Assembly (NCBI GenBank): GCA_036897485.1
Contig: JAYMTF010000765.1
Location: 1 to 30,504, forward strand
Direction: 5' to 3'
From: Pelargonium nanum
Lineage: Eukaryota > Streptophyta > Magnoliopsida > Geraniales > Geraniaceae
DNA: 30,504 bases
Shown piece after piece: positions 21,723 through 30,504 of the stretch. Under the pieces are notes generated by a model, which saw only the letters and a program-made list of their open reading frames with translations, was not told the origin of the DNA and made no database searches. The translations under genes and the position numbers were made by a program. Position 1 is the first letter of the stretch; each line of letters starts with the position of its first letter.

Positions 21723-24413
21723 TTTAGATCTTGTTTGGTAAAGTCACCAGCATAAGCCACCTACCTTGGAGTGAGCTGGCAAAACATAACCGACCCACCG
21801 GGTACCCAAATCCCAACCCGTTTTTTTACGGATCCGGGTATGCATTTATCAACCCATAAAAAATCGGTTCGGGTTAGTCGTTATGTAGAATTTTTGGGTC
21901 GGGCCGGTGTGCCTGTACAAAAAAATGGGTTTTATGCTTAAAACCCGACTAGGTCAAAATGCTTCTTGACCCGACCCTAATCCGAAAAATGATTCTTCTC
22001 AACAAATGCTTCCTTTTCATGAATTTGAACCCTCATGCGGGTGGTGTGTGCTTAAAATCGTTTAATGAAATAATAGTCTTGATTTAGAAACAAATTTACT
22101 CCAAAAACTCATTTGTTGCGTGCAATAAAAAAATAACGTAAAATATTAAAGAAATAATTGTTTATTGCTCATTCTTATCGACTTTTGTACTCACAAATGA
22201 TCATCGACTTATTGTTGAATGCTACTCACAAATCTTCAAATGGTCATCAACTTATTGTTAGATGTCGTTTTCACGTTGTTCTCATTTAGACCTACAAAAA
22301 TAGGGTATAATAGTTTTGCACTTTTTGAATAATCTTATCTTTTAGTTTTAGTTCGTTTCCTTTTCTTATAACGTTTATGTAACTCTAATTAGGGATGTTT
22401 ATCGTATAACTCCCATGCAACTTGATATTACTTGTTTTGAGCTCACATGTCACCTAAATTGCCATGTAATCAAAATATAAAGTGTTTATTATTTATTGTA
22501 CTTTTTCTTCTCCGATTTTTAATTTAACCAAGTGATATTCATTAAAGAGATATCATTTCTTGATACTATTTTTCACTTTACGGTAAGAATAAGCAAAATT
22601 ATTGATGTGTGTATGTTTCCATAACGCTACAAATCAAATGCACAAATGTATAGAAAATGTGAAAACTTGACAATAGCGGAGGAAAAAGATAGTGAACACA
22701 ATTCATGAATCGCGTGAGCTTCCAACAACCTCAACAAAACGTCTAAATCTTTAAAAGACTACAACATCTACACGAGTAGCATACCCATAGCAAGCTTTAG
22801 GGAGCTAGCAAAATCCATGTGCTGATGGGCACAAAATTGAAACGACGTTTGACAAGAAAAAAAGATGATATCTCACATGTGTAGGGCGATGCCTATAAGA
22901 CGAGCATGAAGTATATAAGGTAAGAACATACAACAGACAATCGACGAACGTAAAAAAAGAAAAAGACAAATCTTATGATTGATAGGTTTTTTAAGGTTAA
23001 TTACCTTATAAATATATTAAGCTATGGCTCATAGTGTCCATCACTAATATTTTGTTTTCTTTGAAATAATTGATCCACTATACACACTCTTATACATAGC
23101 ATTAATGTAATGGATATGTATCTAACTTTAGTCCTTTTTGGATGACTATACATATATATTCCTTGAAATGGTGGGCAATATCCACCACCATATATTCTCC
23201 ACTCACTCACTTAGTGCCTCTCCATTGGCAAGTGGATCTTGCCCAAATTTTAAATCTCTCTATACATGGAGTTGAGTTGGTTCCACACTTGAACAACCAC
23301 ACCAAAGCACACCATATTTGGCTACTGAAATGTGCAACACACATTTTGGTTTCAAACAATAGTCTCCATTCTCCAAAGGCACCACTTTCTTCTTCAACTT
23401 CTGAAAAGTGATCACAATCTGTTTAACCCAAAAATATAATTCCACTTTGTGATTGTATAAGAATTGGGTTTTTGTTATTTTTCTAATATATATATTTTTA
23501 GGACTAATACTCCATGCATGTTTTAAATCTTGCATAATTTTGTATCACTAATGATATATGACTAATTGATTCTTTTATCAATTATTTAGTTGAATAACGG
23601 GAGTATAATGCCATATAGATTAGGCATGTGCATTTTTATCATGTCATCTTGTATAACAAATTTCATGCAAATTTTGTGATAGATAACATAAATAAGAACA
23701 TTAGTTAGTAGGCTCAATCAGAAGCTTCTCCTACGCTCCTCACTACTCCATGCAACAACTCGGCAAGCCAACCCTAGTTTGAATCATGGTGCTTGAACCC
23801 GTCTACTGCTCTCTTGTAACACAAGTTTTTTGTGCCTGATTCTTTATCCCGTTTCAATTTATTCGTTCTTGTTTGTACTTTTTTTTTTATCTGTTTTGTA
23901 CTTTAATAAATAAGTACCGCTTGAATATAAAAAAGAATATTATAGTATATTTTTATGTAGAACAAAAATAGAAATAAATCGAGTAACACAAAATAATGAT
24001 GATAAACTACTCATCCCCAACAATCACCATTAAATGAAAGGTGTCATCAATAGTCAACATGTAATAATAGATAGTTAGCTAAAGAGAATGATCCTCCCAA
24101 AATGTCAACTATGTTGCTCTCTTTTGAGTGTGCATCATGGAACATTGCCAACTCTTTTCTTAGCAACTCTCACTTGCCCATTCCCATATTCCCAAAAACA
24201 ACAATTTGGATTTGAATTAATCCATGCAAGCTCAAGCTTGTTTCACTCAAAAGTGATTTACTTTAACAATTATTTGAAACTAATGGCAATAGCTTACCAT
24301 AATTAAGAGAAAAGACATGTTTTTTAACATAAAGTTACCATTTTTACGGTTAAAACCCAATAGAAGTGTGCGAGGAAGGTGCAGTGTTGTGTAAGGAGTC
24401 GTCTCCTTGAGAG
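21723..24413. other. Gene-poor AT-rich spacer between RPF1 and GONST1
   Basis: No credible coding sequence in about 2.7 kb. Bases 21790-21990 are unusually rich in GGGT/ACCC words (ACCCACCGGGTACCC, TCGGTTCGGGTT, GGGTCGGGCCGG, CTTGACCCGACCC), a composition typical of plant repeat remnants, with loose inverted symmetry. Bases 23000-23420 may be another repeat fragment, less AT-rich in part. The remainder (22000-23000, 23420-24400) is plain AT-rich sequence in which I see nothing. Confidence 0.5.
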
Positions 24414-24671
24414 TATATAACGAACAATTTAGCGTTGCCAAATTTAAAATCCATCCCATCAAATCTTTCTATTTTCGAATCTGCTAAGGGCTGCTTGAAG
24501 ACTCGTTCTTTGCTTTTTCTTGCTTAAATCTTCAAAGGGTCTCTCTCTTTCTCTTCCAATTTCTCGGATTTTACAGTTTTTGGGTCAACCCTGTGACGAG
24601 CTTTGACGGTGCCTCTGGGATTCGTGGCCGGGTCGTCTTCATTCATGTGCTGCTGTTGAGCTCTTGCTATA
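24414..24671 (+). promoter_or_regulatory. GONST1 core promoter and 5' leader
   Basis: TATATAA at 24414-24420 would place transcription start near 24445-24455, giving a leader of about 220 nt before the ATG at 24672. A four-codon upstream ORF (ATG TGC TGC TGT TGA) lies at 24645-24659, ending 12 nt before that ATG. The leader is CT-rich at 24538-24565. Confidence 0.5.
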
Positions 24672-27600
24672 ATGGGTACAAGGTGATCTCCTCTTTCCTT
24701 CACTCTTTTGGTCTCGAGATTTGATCTCAAATTTTGATGGGTTGTGCTTTGTTTTTGTTAATTTGAGTTTACAAATTCAGATTGACCCTTTTTTGTTGGT
24801 AACTATTTTTATGATCACTGATACTTGGAGCTTCAATGGGAGCTTAAAATGGTTTCTTTTGGTGGGTTATGGCTGTTGCTTATGCTCCATTTGGTTACTG
24901 AGAAAGTGGAGGATAAGCAAATAAACTTAGTAAAACTCATCTAGTCTCAAGTTTAAAACTTGCAGATTTTTGTTGTTGAGTTAATAGTGAAATAGTTGAC
25001 TTAAGATAAGACAAGGGTATACAGACAGTGGAGGCGTATATTCCTATGCATCTTTGCATTAGGTTTATACATGAACATATTTTATGATTTTAACTCCAAG
25101 AAACTGTGGAGCTTTGAGCACAAACTGTATCATTGAGTGGTCTACGGGAGCAAAGTTCTTAGGTTTTCGTGTCTGGTTCCTTAGCAATTCTCAATTACTA
25201 TATGCTCTGCTACTTTGATTTATGAAACTTCTGTTGTGCACCACGATTAATTATGTGAATTTCCAACTTTGACTTGGAATTGATGCCGATTTCATTCTTT
25301 TCCGGTGAAGATCTTTGGCTCTCGGTGCTTCTCTAGATTCTCCTGATTCTCTTTTTGAAAGAAATCTAAGTGGGGAAAGAGGCCTGAGATATCATGATTT
25401 GAATGGGATAGAAGATCAGGTTTCCAGCCCTTTAAGAAGAGAAGTAGTTAACCGGTATGCTTATCTCAATTATGTGCCATTTGCGCCTTATTGTTCACAC
25501 CATTAAACTCGTAGTTTCATTTTGTGTACTTCCTTGGCTTATTTTCTTCTTCATAATTCATATTAGCTTTCTTTCGGTGCAATTCTTTTCCTGAGTTGAA
25601 TTGCTATTCGTGTTAATTTGTTTATATTGGGTTGTGTTGCACATTTACTTCTTAGCACCTGGTATGATTCCACAGTGGGTACTTTTCTACGCTCTCAAAG
25701 AGAAATTGCCACTCTAGATATATTATGTTGCTCTTTATTCTGCTGTGTGTGCCCGTGGAAACCGTTTTTGATACTGTCAACATCTAAGATGCAGCACACT
25801 TTGCTTCTTATTTGCAACTTGTGGTATAATGTTGTGATTCTAGTCAGCTAAGAACAGTTCTTGTGTGTATCTGACAGTAGAGAAAGATGCTCTAACATAC
25901 TCTTTCTGCAATATTTGTTCATTTGTTAAGAGTTGCTTCATGAACGGACCTTGTATTAGACAATTGAAGATTCAAATGAAAAGACCTTGTATCAATTCAC
26001 TAAATATTTCTATTTTTTGCACCAAAGTAGACTGTTTCTTCATTTATTTGTCTTCATGTGTTATTCGTCCTATATTTCGCCTTATGCTTTGTACCTTAGG
26101 TGCAGTTTTTTTTTTTCTTTTAAAAATTGCTGCCACTTATGATCTTAATTTGTCTTGTTTCACTTTGTACAGGTCACCATTTGCAATGAAGCCTCTTGAT
26201 GTTGAAGAAAGTGACTTGGAAGATGGTAAATTGGAAAAAGATGGAGTTAAACCAATACGCAGTAACAAGACATTTAGACTACACAATCAGGCATTAGTAT
26301 CTGGCCTTGCCTATTGCCTGTCCTCGTGCAGCATGATACTAGTAAACAAGTTTGTACTTTCCAGTTATGATTTCAATGCTGGAATATTTTTGATGTTATA
26401 CCAGGTAATTTTGTAGAATTAGCATTTCTCCCTTGAAGTAGAATTCACAATTTTTCTTTAATTTTATTATGAAGATAGTTCTTTTGTGAATAATGTCAAT
26501 TTTTCTCTCGTGTTTGCAGAATTTTATCTCAGTAATCATCGTGTCTACTTTGAGCATTCTTGGTGTAATAACAACAGAACCGCTAACGTGGAAATTGATT
26601 AAGGTCTGGTTGCCAGTGAATGTTATATTTGTTGGTATGCTTATTACAAGCATGTTTAGGTATGAAACCTTTTCTGGTTGTAATTTTGGTGAATCTTGAA
26701 CTTAAGCATTTATCATATTACTTTTCTAAAAAAAAATTCTCTCTTTCCTCCAATTTACCATGATCTTGACTGACTTACTATCATATGTTATATTGGCGGC
26801 TACTCTGCTCTCTTGTATGTAATGTTAAATCTCATATTATATTTATACATATCATATATTCAACTACTGGGAATGGCTATACAAGATTTATTGAAAATGA
26901 TACCATTAGAACTTTATAACAAGTCTTAAGTCATCACAGTCTTGTTTGCTTTTCTGTATTTTATCCTAGAGTCATGTAGATTCTACTGTTTGAGCCTTTG
27001 AGACATCTCTGCAGATAAGTCATGCTCTAAAAGTTCTTCTGATATGCATGGAACCTCATGTTTTGAGCTCCCACCCTAGTTGTTCTCCTTATACTTGTGA
27101 GACACTGGTCCACAAAATTCCCCATATTGTCTAGCAAAAAAGACCCATGATTCAGTAATACTTGGGGTTTGTGCTTGAAGATTATTACTTGCTTGCTTTC
27201 CCTTTTTTGTTATGTAAAGATATAAACTTATGTAAATGTTGTACAAATTCTGTTATCTATGGACATGAATGATATATGATTGGCATGTTAGTCTCCTAGC
27301 AGATCTAATAGGCACGACCAACAAAAGAGGAATAGAAAATGAGTTAGGTTCCTGTTAATTGTTTTTTATCCCTCTTTTGTGACTGTGTTGGTATCATAAT
27401 GAATGTTATGAAGATTTTTAAGTTCAAAGAAATGAATATGTTAAACTTGTGTCTAATTACTCAGTTACAAACTGACATGATCAATCTTTATTTTGTTGCT
27501 TAAACGTGATACATTATCTTTGCAGCTTGAAATATATCAATGTTGCTATGGTCACAGTACTGAAGAATGTTACTAATGTGATGACTGCTGTTGGCGAAAT

Positions 27601-29969
27601 GTACTTATTCAATAAGCAGCATGAGAGTAGAGTCTGGACTGCTCTATTCTTAATGGTATCTTCAATTTCTTTGAATATAGTTTATTTATTTATTTTTTGT
27701 TGAGAAATTTTCTTTTCTTCTATTCCTTATATTCATGGCATGTTATGACTGCAATCGTCGGAAGCAAATAGATCCTTAGGATTTCGGGAATATTTTAGAT
27801 CAACATTACCCTTTTCTTTAGACGTTCCGTAGCCGTCACAGAGATACTTTGTTAATGAATAAGTTTGACACGGTTTTTCCTGTGCCTTTTACAGATTGTT
27901 TCAGCAGTATCTGGAGGCATCACAGATCTATCCTTCCACGCTATTGGCTATTCGTGGCAGATACTAAATTGTTTCTTAACTGCATCATATTCTGTGAGTA
28001 CAAACAGAAATGTTTTCTTTTGACCTTACTGAATGCACTGCCTAAATTTTTATAAATTTTGTTTCGGAGGAACTATTGTTATGACGGGTTTTGAAGATAT
28101 TTCACTCCAAAATATAAAAATGAACCCAATTTGAACCAACCGAGACAAGAGCACAATGTGTGCAGTCAGCAGTGCAAATCTGGGTGCAACATAATTAGTC
28201 TAGACAATTTTATCCTTTCTTGATGTGTGCCACTTTCTCTATTGTAATTTCTGTTCAATCTCTTATACACCAAATGCTGCTTTTCAGCTCAATTCACGGA
28301 GTTAGTCCATTAATTTTATTAGTTTATTTATTTACTGGAGGTTAGCTATCCCTAATTTTCTTTCCATTTAATTTTGCTGGTGCAGCTGACACTGCGTAGG
28401 GTCATGGATACAGCAAAGCAAGTCACCAGAACTGGAAATTTAAACGAGTTTTCAATGGTCTTGCTAAATAACACTCTTTCATTACCACTGGGAATAATTC
28501 TTATTTTTGTTTTCAACGAGGTGGATTATCTCTCTAGAACGTGAGTTTTCATTCTTATTCCTGTTTGCGTTTTCTTACTAACCGTATCTAGTTTATGACA
28601 TATTTTAGTTTCTTTTTGATAAATTAAGCATCTAATACAGATGTTTGGTCTCTGCATCATCTGATATATTAACTGTTTGAAATTCAAATGACATTTGTGA
28701 AACCTCTTAATATGCTGCACCAACAATCTAGAAAGCTCAGATGATCTCAAAGTACCTAGAGATAATTTGAGTTATCTATGTGGTTGCAGTCTGGTTTATT
28801 TCCAGTCCATTCAGCTTTTCGAGTTTGCCTATCCTCATAATTAAATGTTATTGAAACTCGTACATTTTTGGATTAAATTGCAGACCACTTTTGAGATTGC
28901 CAAACTTCTGGTTGGTAATGACTTTTAGTGGATTTTTGGGTTTGGCAATCAGTTTCACTTCCATGTGGTTTCTTCATCAAACAGGCGCGACTACGTACAG
29001 GTAAGATGAAAAACAATCGAGTGGTATTACATATTATTTCTGCGAGGCTGCACTTGTCCTAGTTGTGATCCATGACCCATGAGTTGGGTTGAGGCGTTTT
29101 GCAAATACGGTGTTCAACTCAGTTTTTTGTTAGAAGCTAAAATGTAGATTTTCATTGTCTTGGTTTGGCTCTAGAGTCGTAAAGTCCATTGGTTGACTTT
29201 GATATTGGATTGATTCATCTTAGGTTAGGCTAGAGTGCATTTGACTATGGATGCATGGAATATTTAATACTAGGTTTTAATTATTATTTATTTTGGTCTA
29301 CAAGGAAATGGGCTATCTACTAGCTTGAACTCTCCCGATTTCCATAATTTTCCTCTCCAGCCCATAGGTTTAGAACATAACACCTCCATGTTAGAAGTGT
29401 AGTATCACGAGTTAGCTTTCATGCACCGTACTGAGTCCACACTGGTAGGTCAAAAGTCCATGCCTGATCTCAAAGATTCGTAGCTACCACTTTTGTGAGC
29501 ACCGGAACAAGTGACCTGATAGTTATTTTGTCGATGCTCTGGCATTTCTCGGGCCCTTATTGGGTTAGAACTCTATTCAATTTATTAGACTATATCCCCT
29601 TGAGGACGTCTTTTAGATTATTACAAGTCGGATATATTCTTTGCTTCGATCAACCACTATGCAAGATTTTTCTCATCATTTGTCTACACTATGCAGCCTT
29701 GTAGGATCGCTTAACAAGATCCCTCTGTCCGTCGCTGGCATCCTTTTATTCAAGGTACCGACCAGTTTGGAGAACTCAGCGAGCATCTTCTTTGGTAAGT
29801 TATTTCAATTTCGGTAGCTCAACTAGGGAACACATGCATTCTTCAGCAAACCTCACGAACACAACGTAAACACCACATTGTGGCATGACCAAAACAACCG
29901 GGTTTTGTAGGTCTTCTGGCTGGAGTATTTTTCGCTAGAGCCAAAATGAGGGAGAAATCACAATCGTGA
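24672..29969 (+). CDS. GONST1: Golgi GDP-sugar transporter, GONST1 type
   Basis: Membrane antiporter that brings GDP-mannose (and other GDP sugars) into the Golgi lumen; Arabidopsis GONST1 supplies glycosylation of GIPC sphingolipids. Coding exons: 24672-24682, 25311-25454, 26173-26404, 26520-26659, 27526-27655, 27895-27993, 28386-28540, 28884-29000, 29697-29794, 29911-29969; 394 aa. From Met57 (26186) the protein is 338 aa, close to Arabidopsis (about 333) and starts MKPLDVEESDLEDGK; the upstream 56 aa are in frame and polar (LDSPDSLFER). Hydrophobic segments fit the usual ten-helix fold. Family stretches: SSCSMILVNKFVLSS, NVIFVGMLITSMF, SLKYINVAMVTVLKN, GGITDLSF, NEFSMVLLNNTLSLP, and the GDP-binding motif GSLNK (346-350; GALNK in fungi). 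The end AKMREKS matches the family. The body is certain; the start is open. Confidence 0.92.
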
Positions 29970-30370
29970 GCGCGGTTGCAATTGATACATCATTTACACA
30001 AGTGGGGCGTCGGCTAAAGTTTTGTACACTGGATTTATCTGCTCCGAACTGAATCAGCCGAGCAAGTTTTTTTCCTTTTTCTTCCTAGGAGATGAAAATG
30101 AGAGATTGTTCGTCCATTTTGAATGGTATTGCGTGGGCAAAATAGTTGTCGGGAAATGCACATTGCCTGCGTCGATTGTTGTATTTGGAAACGTCGTAAC
30201 CATTAGTTTTTGTTGCAAGATGTGTATTTGTATTGGTGAACATTCCTGTACCTGTAAACAAAATACATATAACTTGAGATAGATTCCACTTGTGTTTTTC
30301 CCTTTTCGAATTGAAGTCTTGATCATTGTCGTGTATGTAGTTAAGCTCAGTGTTGGTACGCTGGCTGATA
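29970..30370. other. GONST1 3' UTR and downstream sequence
   Basis: T-rich 3' flank; TTTGTTGCAAGATGTGTATTTG near 30210 and AACAAAATACATATAAC near 30257 are compatible with plant poly(A) regions. A frame of 86 codons at 30022-30282 is not recognised and lies where the 3' UTR is expected. Confidence 0.45.
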
Positions 30371-30390
30371 AAATAATAATAATAATAATT
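30371..30390. repeat. AAT microsatellite
   Basis: A run of six uninterrupted AAT units (AATAATAATAATAATAAT) just downstream of GONST1. Simple repeat, likely length-variable between individuals. Confidence 0.85.
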
Positions 30391-30429
30391 AGGCCACCTA
30401 AAAATAGTTCATATAGTATTGAATATTGA

Positions 30430-30504
30430 AGGGATTAATGTCACCAATGGTACACGAACTTTGACTCAATATTCAATTTAGTACATAAAACTTTGAAAAA
30501 ACCA
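30430..30504. repeat. Repeat-like edge sequence
   Basis: GGGATTAATGTCACCAATGG followed by TACACGAACTTTGACTC and TTAGTACATAAAACTTTG resembles the ends of common plant DNA-transposon-derived repeats, with a two-part 'GTACAxxAAACTTTG' word repeated (ACACGAACTTTG, ACATAAAACTTTG). The element would continue beyond the window, so it is not assigned. Confidence 0.35.

Noticed and set aside
21379-21741. Plus-strand frame of about 120 codons opposite RPF1 exon 1
   Set aside because: Shadow of the lysine-rich antisense exon, giving a Phe/Ser-rich product; runs into the promoter motifs.
23700-23830. tRNA-like or SINE-like stretch on the minus strand with a box B resemblance (GGTTCAAGCAC)
   Set aside because: No convincing box A at the right distance and no cloverleaf; one degenerate motif is not enough.
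25865-26416. A 183-codon frame ending in GONST1 exon 3
   Set aside because: Read-through of intron 2 into the true exon 3; the upstream part has no family similarity and a clear acceptor lies at 26172.

Overview
This is nuclear DNA of a flowering plant, most likely a eudicot. The evidence is five intron-rich, plant-type protein genes with GT..AG introns, AT-rich introns and spacers, and small plant-type repeats: tRNA-derived SINE-like copies, a MITE, and short LTR elements primed by initiator tRNA-Met. I cannot fix the species. Gene identities come from reading spliced exons and comparing them with Arabidopsis proteins recalled from memory; no search was run.

Layout. 1-2027: AT-rich spacer with a MITE-like inverted repeat at its very start. 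2028-6083 (+): MAP kinase kinase kinase of the MAPKKK3/MAP3KA type, 11 coding exons, 628 aa. 6084-7252: spacer with a SINE-like copy. 7253-10900 (+): metallo-beta-lactamase/beta-CASP nuclease of the SNM1/Apollo/Artemis superfamily, 4 exons, about 561 aa, with a MITE in its long second intron. 10901-12433: spacer with two more SINE-like copies. 12434-14637 (+): plastid ECF-type ABC ATPase ABCI10, 6 exons, 264 aa. 14638-16137: spacer with a GC-rich degenerate tandem repeat that contains a perfect 24-bp inverted repeat. 16138-21566 (-): ribosome production factor 1 (RPF1/MEE49), a Brix-domain protein, 11 exons, 353 aa. Two of its introns carry small, old LTR elements, and its promoter has a telo-box and site II motifs. 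21567-24671: gene-poor AT-rich spacer. 24672-29969 (+): Golgi GDP-sugar transporter GONST1, 10 coding exons, 394 aa, or 338 aa from an internal Met. 29970-30504: downstream spacer ending in repeat-like sequence.

The five genes act in unrelated processes (immune and stress signalling, DNA repair, plastid transport, 60S ribosome assembly, sphingolipid glycosylation). Plant genes are not in operons, so no joint function is implied by proximity. All five reading frames stay open across every inferred junction, and none looks broken.

I found no convincing new biological system. The points most worth checking are the three-copy SINE-like family, the GC-rich repeat with its hairpin, the RPF1 intron that is almost entirely one LTR element, the two possible N-termini of GONST1 with a four-codon upstream ORF, and the telo-box/site II promoter of RPF1.
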